Part shown: in pieces, positions 49,552 to 57,226 of the stretch
Numbering within the stretch: position 1 is the first letter of the stretch
Layout of the letters: each line of letters starts with the position of its first letter
Origin: Phycisphaerae bacterium
Lineage (GTDB): Bacteria; Planctomycetota; Phycisphaerae; UBA1845; UTPLA1
DNA length: 64,000 nt
Assembly (NCBI GenBank): GCA_023150615.1
Contig: JAKLKO010000001.1
Span: 124,001 to 188,000, forward strand
Direction of reading: 5' to 3'
Notes under the pieces: generated by a model
The model's database searches: none
Told to the model about the DNA's origin: nothing
Seen by the model: only the letters and a program-made list of their open reading frames with translations
Translations under genes and position numbers: made by a program

Positions 49552-49674
49552 GGAGTCGCGCTACACGGACCGGACGGGCGGCGCGGATCGACGCGCCAGC
49601 GCCCATTCAGATTCATCGGAATCGCGGAATCCCGGGCTGGAGACGGTCGCCACCGGCCGGTCGCGGGAGCAACC

Positions 49675-50391
49675 CTAGAACCGCACGATTTCGTCATCCG
49701 GCGGAGGCGGCGGCGGTGCGGACAGCACCTGAATCAGCGGATTCAGCAGCTCGGTGAGGAATGCGGAACCGTCCGGCAGCGTCGGCACCGGCACCGCGGT
49801 CAGGTACGGCTCGGGCCGGATCGGAATCCGCGACTCGGCCTCGCGGACCGTCATGTGGTAAAGCCCCTGGAGCTCGTCGGCCATTCGGCCGGTGCTCTGA
49901 AGCGTCGAAAACGTGGGGCCGACCCACTCGCGAACGCCCAAGGCATCGATCGGCCGGTAGCTCGAGTCACCGAGCACGACCCGCGGCGACTCAGGCTCGC
50001 GCGATCCGGGTGGGACGATCAGCACGACCAACAGCAGGATGGCTGCGGCCGCGGGAACGAACGCCGCCGCGGCGCGCTCGAGCAGCACACGGCGCCGTTG
50101 ACGTCGGGTCATGATCGGCGGCATCGGCAGGATCGTCTGGGGTTGATCCAACTGGGCGACGACGCGCGAGGCGAAGTCGTCCGGCAGGACCGGGGCGCCC
50201 GGATCGGACGCGATCAAATGTCCGCAGGCCCGCGCCATCTCGACCTCGCGCTGGCACTCGGGACACTGAAGCAGATGGGCCTGCACCTCGGCCGCCAGCG
50301 ACGGAGACAACTCGCCGTCGAGGTAGGCGTCATACAGATGTCGAACGTCTCGGCACGTCGTCGCCACGGCAAATCCCTTCTGGTCGAACAC
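49675..50391 (-). CDS. Zinc-finger anti-sigma factor with membrane anchor
   Basis: A 238-residue membrane protein with a ZAS (zinc anti-sigma) domain: YLDGELSPSLAAEVQAHLLQ, then CPEC, giving the His-x3-Cys-x2-Cys zinc site. A hydrophobic segment near 100-122 (AAAAFVPAAAAILLLVVLIV) anchors it, and the C-terminal 110 residues lie outside the cytoplasm. It should hold the ECF sigma encoded just upstream (25 nt gap) at the membrane until a signal arrives. The start is uncertain: GTG at 50391 or GTG at 50367, each with an upstream Gly-rich purine stretch. Confidence 0.88.
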   Translation of the reverse strand: MFDQKGFAVATTCRDVRHLYDAYLDGELSPSLAAEVQAHLLQCPECQREVEMARACGHLIASDPGAPVLPDDFASRVVAQLDQPQTILPMPPIMTRRQRRRVLLERAAAAFVPAAAAILLLVVLIVPPGSREPESPRVVLGDSSYRPIDALGVREWVGPTFSTLQSTGRMADELQGLYHMTVREAESRIPIRPEPYLTAVPVPTLPDGSAFLTELLNPLIQVLSAPPPPPPDDEIVRF

Positions 50392-50416
50392 CGTCCCTGT
50401 TGTCCGCCGCGCGCCG

Positions 50417-51067
50417 CTATCCTGCGGACGCGTCGAACCGCACCGAACTCCAGCCGTCGGCCATCCGCCCGGCCAGCGTCTCGCGCAACTTGAGTCGCGC
50501 GCGATGCAGGTGGCTCTTGACGGTCGCCGCCGGCATATCCAGCACCTCGCCGATCTGCTGGCAGCTCATCTGCTCGCGATAGAAGAGCAGAACGGCGGCC
50601 CGTTGATGCGGCGTCAGTTCCTCCACCGAGTTCCAGATCACGTCGCGCAGGCGGCGCGCCTCGTCGGTATTCGCGACGGAATCGGGCACGTCGTCGTCCG
50701 CTTCCGTCGCCGGATGGCGGTGCGTCGACGCCATCGACGTGAAGTCGATGCCGCCGGCATAGTCGCGCGACTTTCGCATCGCGTTCAGGCACAGGCGATA
50801 GGCGATCGTGAACAGCCACGTGCTGAAACGATGCTGAAAATCGAACGTCCGCAACGCCCCGAATGCCCGAAGAAACGCCTCCTGGCAGACCTCCTCGGTA
50901 TCGTGTCGGTCGCGGATCATCCGGTAAATGAACGCGCTCAGACGGTCCTGGTGCGAGAGAATCAACCGGCGCGCGGACTCCTTGCACCCGAGCTGGGCCG
51001 CCCGAATCAGCCCGCGCTCCTCGTCCACGGCCAATCGACCGTCCGAGTTGTCATTCGACCGGATCAT
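50417..51067 (-). CDS. ECF RNA polymerase sigma factor (sigma-70 group IV)
   Basis: A 216-residue sigma factor. Region 2 reads DRLSAFIYRMIRDRHDTEEV and CQEAFLRAF followed by FSTWLFTIAYRLCLNAMRKS (-10 recognition), and region 4 reads LTPHQRAAVLLFYREQMSCQ and QIGEVLDMPAATVKSHLHRA (helix-turn-helix for the -35). A variable linker of about 40 residues separates them. The anti-sigma gene follows 25 nt later. Upstream, a TATAAT sits 11 nt before the ATG, so the mRNA is nearly leaderless, and GCAACC 17 nt further up resembles the AAC core of ECF -35 boxes, suggesting self-regulation. Confidence 0.94.
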   Translation of the reverse strand: MIRSNDNSDGRLAVDEERGLIRAAQLGCKESARRLILSHQDRLSAFIYRMIRDRHDTEEVCQEAFLRAFGALRTFDFQHRFSTWLFTIAYRLCLNAMRKSRDYAGGIDFTSMASTHRHPATEADDDVPDSVANTDEARRLRDVIWNSVEELTPHQRAAVLLFYREQMSCQQIGEVLDMPAATVKSHLHRARLKLRETLAGRMADGWSSVRFDASAG

Positions 51068-51078
51068 TCGGTCACTCC

Positions 51079-51107
51079 ATTATACGAGGTCTGGGCGAAG
51101 CGGTTGC
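51079..51107 (-). promoter_or_regulatory. Candidate promoter of the ECF sigma gene
   Basis: On the minus strand GCAACC (51107-51102), 17 nt and TATAAT (51084-51079). The AAC core and the CGTATAAT form fit an ECF-type promoter, so the sigma factor may drive its own gene. The start codon lies 11 nt after the -10. Confidence 0.45.
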
Positions 51108-51123
51108 GGCGCCCCGCTGCCCG

Positions 51124-51151
51124 TTGCATCGGGAATCTGCCCGGCTACCAT
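51124..51151 (+). promoter_or_regulatory. Candidate leaderless promoter of smpB
   Basis: TTGCAT (51124-51129) and TACCAT (51146-51151), 16 nt apart, with the smpB ATG only 7 nt after the -10. Transcription would start at or next to the A of ATG, leaving no room for a Shine-Dalgarno. Confidence 0.45.
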
Positions 51152-51158
51152 CAACGGC

Positions 51159-51626
51159 ATGGGCAAGTCCGGGGAACGCTCGACGAAGCAGATTCTGAAC
51201 AAGAAGGCCCGATTCGACTATCATCTGTTCGATCGGATCGAGGCCGGAATCGAGCTTAAAGGCAGTGAAGTCAAGAGCTTACGAGCGGGAACGGCCACGC
51301 TCTCCGATGCCTACGCCCGCATCGACGGCGGCCGGGTAGCGCTCGTCAACTTCCAGATTGAACCCTACCCCATGGCGACCCATTTCAATCACGATCCGAA
51401 GCGTCCCAAACAACTTCTGTTGCACAAGCGGGAGATCCGAAAACTGGCCTCCAAGCTCTCGACCAAGGGATTTACGTTGATTCCGCTCGCCGTCTATTTC
51501 AACGCCCGCGGCCGTGCGAAGGTCGAACTGGCTCTCGCCCGCGGCAAGACGAAGTCCGACAAGCGCCAGTCGCTGCGGGCCCGCGAGGATCAACGCGAGA
51601 TCGATCGGGCGACGCGACGGCGGTAG
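51159..51626 (+). CDS. smpB: SsrA-binding protein SmpB
   Basis: Binds tmRNA and brings it to stalled ribosomes for trans-translation. The 155-residue protein opens STKQILNKKARFDYHLFDRI and has EAGIELKGSEVKSLRAGTAT, LSDAYARIDGGRVALVNFQI, and the RNA-binding region LLLHKREIRKLASKLSTKGF, with the positively charged tail typical of the family (LRAREDQREIDRATRRR). It is of normal length. The start codon ATG 51159 matches the family. No ssrA gene is visible within 600 nt downstream. It is divergent from the ECF sigma gene, 91 nt apart. Confidence 0.96.
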   Translation: MGKSGERSTKQILNKKARFDYHLFDRIEAGIELKGSEVKSLRAGTATLSDAYARIDGGRVALVNFQIEPYPMATHFNHDPKRPKQLLLHKREIRKLASKLSTKGFTLIPLAVYFNARGRAKVELALARGKTKSDKRQSLRAREDQREIDRATRRR

Positions 51627-51698
51627 ATTCCGGACCTCGCAGCCGTTCACCCCAGAGTCCGACCCGTCCGAATGTACGGCTCAATGAGCGATATCACC

Positions 51699-51728
51699 CA
51701 CCTGGAAGGTGACGACTTGCGAACAAGT
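51699..51728 (+). other. Two adjacent small hairpins downstream of smpB
   Basis: CACCT-GGA-AGGTG (51699-51711) and ACTTG-CGAA-CAAGT (51715-51728) are perfect 5-bp stems with 3- and 4-nt loops, 3 nt apart, inside the 546-nt stretch 51627-52172 between smpB and gpsA. The stretch is less coding-like than its surroundings. It may hold a structured leader or small RNA; no known RNA family is recognised and the ends are undefined. A third stem, GGATC-CTC-GATCC, lies near 51964. Confidence 0.35.
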
Positions 51729-51881
51729 ACCCAACGACCGCGCACGATTCGCGAAAAACGCCGCATGTCGACGATGAAGCCCGAGTCGGGACGTGGCACG
51801 CCGATTGATCGTATCCTTCGGAAGCGGACTTGCTGCGCGGCGAGTCCGGTGCGGTCAACCGGTGTGTGTAAGGGTCCCCCG

Positions 51882-52010
51882 ATGATCTCCCTGTTCATAG
51901 AGAATCTCGCCATTGCGCTCTTGAGCGCCTATCCAACGCAGTTTTTCGCGACGCTGGTCCTTAGGATCCTCGATCCTTTCTATCAGTGGGCCGTCAATCG
52001 CGGCCTCTAA
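51882..52010 (+). CDS. Possible 42-residue hydrophobic peptide
   Basis: A short frame starting ATG 51882 (ISLFIENLAIALLSAYPTQF) with a hydrophobic N-terminal half, ending in AVNRGL. AAGGG lies 7 nt upstream, and the frame stays open further upstream to 51672. It sits in the otherwise empty gap before gpsA. The hydrophobicity looks real but I have no family support; it may be a chance frame. Confidence 0.3.
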   Translation: MISLFIENLAIALLSAYPTQFFATLVLRILDPFYQWAVNRGL

Positions 52011-52172
52011 CGGCGCGCCGTTTCCCGCCCGTGTCGGATCGCACAGCGCGATCGCGCGGATCGCACGCCCTGCTATTGAACCGCCACCGCCACTTCGCAC
52101 GACCGACCGCGCGCCTGGACATCGCAACCCCCAAACTTGCCCCCCGCGCCGACGGACGGTCTAATCCGCGAA

Positions 52173-53192
52173 ATGACCAGCCGGGACCGCGAGCAGAGCG
52201 TCGAACAGGTCGCGATCATCGGTGACGGCCAGATGGCCAGCGTCATGGCCATGCTCCTGGCCGAGAAGCGCATCGCCGTGCGGATGTGGAGCGTCTTCCG
52301 CGAGAACATCGAGGCGATGCGGGCGACGCGCGAGAACCGCCGTTACCTGCCCGGCCTGCGGTTCGACGATCGCGTCTCCTTCACGACCGACGCTGTCCGC
52401 GTCTTCGACGGCGCGGACCTGATCCTGTCCGCCATTCCCTGCCAGTTCATCCGCCCGACGTGGCAGAAGCTGCGGCCCGTCGCGCCGATCGACGTGCCGA
52501 TCGTCAGCGTCGCCAAGGGCATCGAGAACGAGACGCTTCTGCGGCCGACGCAGATCCTCCAGGAGGTGCTCGGCCGCGTGCCGGTCATTGCGCTGTCGGG
52601 CCCGAGCATCGCGACCGAGCTGGCCAAGCGCATGCCCGCGACGGTGGTTGCGGCCGCCGACGACCCCGCGATGGCCGAACTCGCGCAGCGGACGTTCGCG
52701 ACCGAGTGGTTCCGCGTCTATTCGAACACCGATCTGCTGGGCGTCGAACTCGCCGGCGCGACGAAAAACGTCATCGCCCTCGCCGCAGGAATCGTCGACG
52801 GGCTGCGCGCCGGCGACAACGCGAAGGCCGCCCTGCTGGCGCGCGGCTTGGTGGAGATCACACGCCTCGGCGTTTCCATGGGCGCGCGGCGCGAGACGTT
52901 CGCCGGGCTTGCGGGCCTGGGAGATCTCGTGACGACGTGCATCTCGTCCGCAGGGCGGAATCGCACGGCCGGCGAGGCCATCGGCCGCGGCCAGTCGGTG
53001 GAATCGGTGATTGCGTCGACGGCGTCAGTAATTGAAGGCATTCCGACGGCGCGGAGCGTGCGAGAGCTTGCGCGGCGCCACAACATCTCGATGCCAATCA
53101 CCGAGGCGGTGCACGCCGTGCTCTTCGAGCGCAAGGACCCGATCCAGGCCGTCACCGAATTGATGACTCGTGACCTCAAGCACGAAGACTGA
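52173..53192 (+). CDS. gpsA: Glycerol-3-phosphate dehydrogenase [NAD(P)+]
   Basis: Reduces dihydroxyacetone phosphate to sn-glycerol-3-phosphate for phospholipid synthesis. The 339-residue protein has a Rossmann start, QVAIIGDGQMASVMAMLLAE (G-x-G-x2-A, a slight variant), NRRYLPGLRF, IVSVAKGIENETLL, VIALSGPSIATELAKRMPAT, and the catalytic Lys region LAGATKNVIALAAGIVDGLR with AGLAGLGDLVTTC. The ATG at 52173 is the family start; a longer frame begins with TTG 52137. The Gfo/Idh gene starts inside its 3' end. Confidence 0.93.
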   Translation: MTSRDREQSVEQVAIIGDGQMASVMAMLLAEKRIAVRMWSVFRENIEAMRATRENRRYLPGLRFDDRVSFTTDAVRVFDGADLILSAIPCQFIRPTWQKLRPVAPIDVPIVSVAKGIENETLLRPTQILQEVLGRVPVIALSGPSIATELAKRMPATVVAAADDPAMAELAQRTFATEWFRVYSNTDLLGVELAGATKNVIALAAGIVDGLRAGDNAKAALLARGLVEITRLGVSMGARRETFAGLAGLGDLVTTCISSAGRNRTAGEAIGRGQSVESVIASTASVIEGIPTARSVRELARRHNISMPITEAVHAVLFERKDPIQAVTELMTRDLKHED

Positions 53193-54204
53193 CGCCGCAA
53201 GTGCGCGGATCGGCTGGGGCATCGTCGGATGCGGCCGCGTGGCCGCCCATCGCTTTGCGCCAGCCGTGCGGCGATGTCCCGACGCGGAACTTGTCGCGTT
53301 CTGCTCGCGGTCGATCGACCGCGCGCGGGAGTACGCCGCGCGTTTCGACGCGCCGGCGGCGTACGACGATCTTGCGGCTTTTTTGCGCGACGAACGCATC
53401 CGCGCCGTCTACATCGCCACGCCGAACGCCCTGCACGCCGAGCACACTCAGGCCTGCCTGGCCGCCGGGCAACACGTGCTCTGCGATAAGCCGCTCGCGC
53501 TGTCGGCGACGCAGGCCCGTGCAATGCTGAAGATCGCCCAGCGGATAGATCGAACGCTCGGTGTACTTCACCAGCAGCGGTTCCATCCTGCCCACGAAGC
53601 GCTTCGTGAGCGACTCGCACAACAACGACTCGGGCGGCTGAGCCTCATCCGCGCGGAACTCGGCTACCTCGCCGCGCCGGATGGCAAATGGCGGCAGCAG
53701 CCCGCGCTCTCCGGCGGCGGGCCGGGGATGGACCTTTCGCCACATGCGCTCGACATCCTCTTACAGACGGCCGGATCGGTGCGCGCCGTGACGGCAATGA
53801 CGGCGAACGTGCTCCAGCCGTTCGAGGTCGAGGATTACTTCCACGCCGTGTTGGAGCACGCAGACGGCGTGGTCAGTCACGTCGAGGCGGCGTTCTGCGC
53901 CCATTCCTACGGCGGGCGGCTGGAGGTCCGCGGTGACGCCGGCAGCTTCATTGCCGAGGGCTCGCTGATGGCGTCGGACACCTTTCGATGGCAGCTTCAC
54001 GCGGGAACGGACAAGGCACCGATCGAGAGCGGACAGGGCGAATTCCGCGAGTGCTTTGACCGCGCGATCGCCGACTTCGGCAGGGCCGTTGAGTCGCGGC
54101 AGCCGCCGACGGTCACGGCGGACGATGGGATCGCCGTGATGGCCGTACTTGACGCAGCGTACGAATCCGCGCGCACCGGGCGGACGATTGCGTTGTTGCC
54201 GTGA
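53170..54204 (+). CDS. Gfo/Idh/MocA family oxidoreductase
   Basis: A 344-residue NAD(P)-dependent oxidoreductase that typically acts on sugars or cyclitols; the substrate cannot be read. The N-terminal Rossmann domain starts IGWGIVGCGRVAAHRFAPAV, followed by VYIATPNALHAEHTQACLAA and VLCDKPLALSATQARAMLKI with the catalytic Lys of the E-K-P/D-K-P motif. The C-terminal alpha/beta domain has GGGPGMDLSPHALDIL. The GTG start at 53170 overlaps gpsA by 23 nt, which suggests coupled translation. It is convergent with nnrE, 37 nt between stops. Confidence 0.9.
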   Translation: MTSSTKTDAASARIGWGIVGCGRVAAHRFAPAVRRCPDAELVAFCSRSIDRAREYAARFDAPAAYDDLAAFLRDERIRAVYIATPNALHAEHTQACLAAGQHVLCDKPLALSATQARAMLKIAQRIDRTLGVLHQQRFHPAHEALRERLAQQRLGRLSLIRAELGYLAAPDGKWRQQPALSGGGPGMDLSPHALDILLQTAGSVRAVTAMTANVLQPFEVEDYFHAVLEHADGVVSHVEAAFCAHSYGGRLEVRGDAGSFIAEGSLMASDTFRWQLHAGTDKAPIESGQGEFRECFDRAIADFGRAVESRQPPTVTADDGIAVMAVLDAAYESARTGRTIALLP

Positions 54205-54241
54205 CCCCGGACCGGACGCCGGACAACGCGACGGACTTCGA

Positions 54242-54934
54242 CTACAACGCTGCGCTGAGAAGCTCCCGCGGAGCGCCGATATCGACGACGTGCACCTTGC
54301 CCGTGTACGCGGCCGCGCCACGTTCTGCAAAGCCCACCTTCGGAGCGACAAAGGTGATCGTCATGTTCGCGCGCACGGTTGGATCTGCCGGCACGCCCGT
54401 ATCACAATCGAGGCCGGACGGAAGATCGATCGCGACGACCGTCGCGGCGGAAAGCTGGTTGATGGCCCGGATGACGCGGTCCATCGGCGGGCGGGGTGCG
54501 CCCGATGAGCCCGTACCGAGCAGCGCATCGACCACGACCTGCGCGAGTTGCAATCGCGGCAGGTTCGCGGCCAGTCCGGCCTCGTCCCACAATGGCGCCG
54601 TCGGGATGCGCATGCGCGAGACGATGTCGCAGTTCGTCGCCGCGTCGCCGGACAGTCTCGCGGGATCGACGGCAAGAAGCAGTTCGACCTCGATCCCGGC
54701 ATTGTGCAAATGCCGCGCGATGACGAAGCCGTCGCCCGCGTTATTGCCGCCTCCGCAGGCGATTGCCACGCGCGCCCCGCGCGGCCCGCGGAGCAGACCC
54801 TGGATCAGATGCGCGGCGCCGCGGCCGGCGTTTTCCATCAGCACGAGGCCCGGAACCCCGAATTCCTCGACCGCGCGCCGATCGATCTCTCGCACGGCCG
54901 CTCGGGTCAGGGGACGGATCGACTCGCCGCTCAT
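54242..54934 (-). CDS. nnrE: NAD(P)H-hydrate epimerase
   Basis: Repairs damaged, hydrated NAD(P)H by interconverting its R and S epimers. The 230-residue YjeF_N domain shows LTRAAVREIDRRAVEEFGVP, GLVLMENAGRGAAHLIQGLL, CGGGNNAGDGFVIARHLHNA and VVDALLGTGSSGAPRPPMDR, with VVAIDLPSGLDCDTG. The usual partner, the YjeF_C dehydratase domain, is absent from this protein and from the window. The ATG at 54934 overlaps the stop of the TMTC-like gene by 4 nt, so the two are co-translated. Confidence 0.92.
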   Translation of the reverse strand: MSGESIRPLTRAAVREIDRRAVEEFGVPGLVLMENAGRGAAHLIQGLLRGPRGARVAIACGGGNNAGDGFVIARHLHNAGIEVELLLAVDPARLSGDAATNCDIVSRMRIPTAPLWDEAGLAANLPRLQLAQVVVDALLGTGSSGAPRPPMDRVIRAINQLSAATVVAIDLPSGLDCDTGVPADPTVRANMTITFVAPKVGFAERGAAAYTGKVHVVDIGAPRELLSAAL

Positions 54935-57114
54935 CGTGGGGCCTCCGAAGTCGTCGCCGGTCCGTTGACGATCGATGCCCAACGCGGATCGCCCCGCAGC
55001 ACGCTCAATTGCCGCTTTGCGGCGGCGACGCGCCTCAGGCTTGCGTCGGTCGCAATCGCACACTCCAGCAACCGGAACGCATCGTCCGTCTGTCCTCGCA
55101 ACGCCCGCACGCACGCCAGGCCGAGCAGCGCGTCCGCGGAAACCGTCGGATCGGATTGCACGGCGTTGAACCACCGTTCCGCCTCGTCAATCCGATTCAG
55201 ATCGAGCAGGACCTTGGCGAGGGCCAGTCGCGCATCGGCAGCGGGGTCTCCCATCGCTTCGCGCAGCTCGGCCGCACGCGCGTATCGTTCTGCCGCGCCG
55301 GCGAGGTCGCCGGTCAGGACGCAGGCCGTTGCGTGATTCTGCAGGATGATCGGTTCGGTCGGCGCGGCCAACTCCGCCTTCTGGAAATAGGGCAGCGATG
55401 CGACGGCGTCGTTGGCCTGAAGCAGCGCGCTGCCGATGACGTGCAGCGTCGCGGGATCGTCATGACCCTGTGCGACGATTCTCTCGAACTCGGCCTTCGC
55501 CCCGCGCAGGTCGCCACGCTTCGCAAGGACGCGCCCGAGCGTCAACCGGCCGCGCCATTCGTACGGACCCAGGCCCATCTCGATCGCCCGTCGAATCTCG
55601 CGATGCGCATCCTCGATGCGTCCCAGATCGAGCAGGATGTCCGCGTACATCGGGCGGCGGTGCGCGCTGTCCGGCTCTTCCTCGAGCGACCGCTCCAGCA
55701 GCGCGAGCGCCTCGGCACTACGCTGCTGGTAGTGCCGGACGACGGCCAATTCGTAGTTTCCGAGGGCGCATTGCGGATGCTTGGCGACGACATCGGTCCA
55801 CAGCGGCTCATCGGCCTGCCAGACCGCCTGCCGCGCCCGCGATTGCGAGGCGAACGCGACGACGACGACGGCGGCGATCATACCCGCGATGCGGCGCGGC
55901 CCGATCGTTCGGAGTCGGGCCGACGCAACGGTCGCCATGACGACGGCGATGATCGACCACGGCAGGTACAGGAACCGATCCCCGATGCAGGATTGCATGA
56001 ACCGGATCGGACCGAGCGTCGGTCCGAGCGCGATCAGCGTCGCGGCAACGACGACGAACAGGGCCGGCCACCGCCGCCGCAGCAGCACAATGGCGATGAG
56101 GGCGGCGGGCACGACGATCAGCGCAAGGGTCAAGACACCGCCCCCCTCGCGCACGCCCTGCGGCAGCGCGTAGGTCAGCGAAAGGTCGACCGGCCACACG
56201 ACGTTCCGCGAGTAGAGCAGGACGTTGTAACACGTGAGCCGCCCCAGCGCAAGCATGACCTCCCATCGGCTCGCGTCCGGAATCGCCAGACCCGCGGACT
56301 CGCGCTGCGAGATGGTGGCCACGACCGCCGTGAGCGGTACCAACAGGGCGTAGGGCCATTTCTCCAGCAGTGCTGCCCGGCCGAACCGCTTCAGCGGCCA
56401 GTAGTCCAGCAGCAGCATCACGACCGGCAGGAACACGACCGTCGGCTTCGCCAGCGTCGCGAGGAGATACGCCGCGACGGCCCACCCGCGATGCGCGGCG
56501 CGGCCGGTCGCTGACGCCGAGAGGTGCAGATCAACGGCAAGCAGGCCCAGCAGGGTCGCCAGCACCGTCTTGCGCTGGGAGATCCACGCGACGGATTCGA
56601 CCTGCACGGGATGCGCGGCGAAGAGCAACGCAGCGACGATCGGCCAGAACAACCCGCCGGCCAGCCGCCGCGCGAGCCGGAACACGAGCACTGAATTGAG
56701 CGCGTGCAGGACGACGTTTGTCAGATGGTACGGGAATGGCGATGGCCGGTTCGCTCCGTACCACCACGAGTCGAGCATCAGCGAGAGCATCGTCAGCGGC
56801 TGGTAGTACCCGGCCACTGTCGATGGACTGCGGACTTCGGCGACGAAGCGCCAGGCGGATCGGAGCGAGGGCTTCAGGACGGCGGCGTTGTCGCGGACGT
56901 ACTGCGGATCGTCGAGCTGGATGAAATCCGCGCTGATCGTCGGCAGGAACAGGAAGACCACGGCGAAGAAGACGCCGATCGCCGCGAGCAGCGTGTGCAG
57001 CGATGATCGGCCGGAATCGGACCGCGGCGGCGCCGTCGTCGTGGCGTGCGACCGTCCCGGCGCATCAGTCACGGCAACGACTGCACTGGACGAACGCGGT
57101 GGCTTGACGGACAC
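54931..57114 (-). CDS. Membrane TPR protein, TMTC-like
   Basis: A 727-residue membrane protein. The N-terminal 430 residues hold about 10 membrane segments, with the acidic loop FIQLDDPQYVRDN and PFPYHLTNVVLHALNSVLVF and the E-x-V-A-W-I motif (VQVESVAWISQRKTVLATLL), a pattern shared with the TMTC/O-mannosyltransferase-like GT-C superfamily. The last 280 residues are TPR helices (AQGHDDPATLHVIGSALLQA, DLGRIEDAHREIRRAIEMGL). It may transfer a sugar from a lipid carrier to secreted proteins. The start lies 112 nt from surE in a divergent gap, and nnrE overlaps its end. Confidence 0.82.
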   Translation of the reverse strand: MSVKPPRSSSAVVAVTDAPGRSHATTTAPPRSDSGRSSLHTLLAAIGVFFAVVFLFLPTISADFIQLDDPQYVRDNAAVLKPSLRSAWRFVAEVRSPSTVAGYYQPLTMLSLMLDSWWYGANRPSPFPYHLTNVVLHALNSVLVFRLARRLAGGLFWPIVAALLFAAHPVQVESVAWISQRKTVLATLLGLLAVDLHLSASATGRAAHRGWAVAAYLLATLAKPTVVFLPVVMLLLDYWPLKRFGRAALLEKWPYALLVPLTAVVATISQRESAGLAIPDASRWEVMLALGRLTCYNVLLYSRNVVWPVDLSLTYALPQGVREGGGVLTLALIVVPAALIAIVLLRRRWPALFVVVAATLIALGPTLGPIRFMQSCIGDRFLYLPWSIIAVVMATVASARLRTIGPRRIAGMIAAVVVVAFASQSRARQAVWQADEPLWTDVVAKHPQCALGNYELAVVRHYQQRSAEALALLERSLEEEPDSAHRRPMYADILLDLGRIEDAHREIRRAIEMGLGPYEWRGRLTLGRVLAKRGDLRGAKAEFERIVAQGHDDPATLHVIGSALLQANDAVASLPYFQKAELAAPTEPIILQNHATACVLTGDLAGAAERYARAAELREAMGDPAADARLALAKVLLDLNRIDEAERWFNAVQSDPTVSADALLGLACVRALRGQTDDAFRLLECAIATDASLRRVAAAKRQLSVLRGDPRWASIVNGPATTSEAPR

Positions 57115-57189
57115 GATGGCAAGATCAGCGGTGGCCTCGGAACGCGCCGCGACGACATCAAGGAACGTCGATCATCGACGCCGCGCGAA

Positions 57190-57219
57190 ATTGTATGACC
57201 GCTCGGACGGGCGTACAAT
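57190..57219 (+). promoter_or_regulatory. surE promoter with flanking inverted repeat
   Basis: TTGTAT (57191-57196), 17 nt and TACAAT (57214-57219) form a good sigma-70 promoter with the GTG start of surE only 7 nt after the -10. ATTGTA (57190-57195) and TACAAT (57214-57219) are also a perfect inverted repeat, and on the minus strand the first arm reads TACAAT facing the divergent TMTC-like gene, so the element may serve both directions. Confidence 0.55.
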
Positions 57220-57226
57220 CCGCCCG

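Noticed and set aside
47398-50493. Plus-strand open frame of 1031 codons opposite the PDZ and anti-sigma genes
   Set aside because: It spans three genes with good signal peptides and zinc motifs on the minus strand, and its own product is Arg/His/Gly-rich with no recognisable fold.
51627-52172. tmRNA gene next to smpB
   Set aside because: No acceptor-stem end, T-loop consensus or tag-encoding frame could be found.
54763-56514. Plus-strand frame opposite the TMTC-like gene
   Set aside because: No domains, Arg/Gln/His-rich; the minus-strand product has membrane helices and TPRs.
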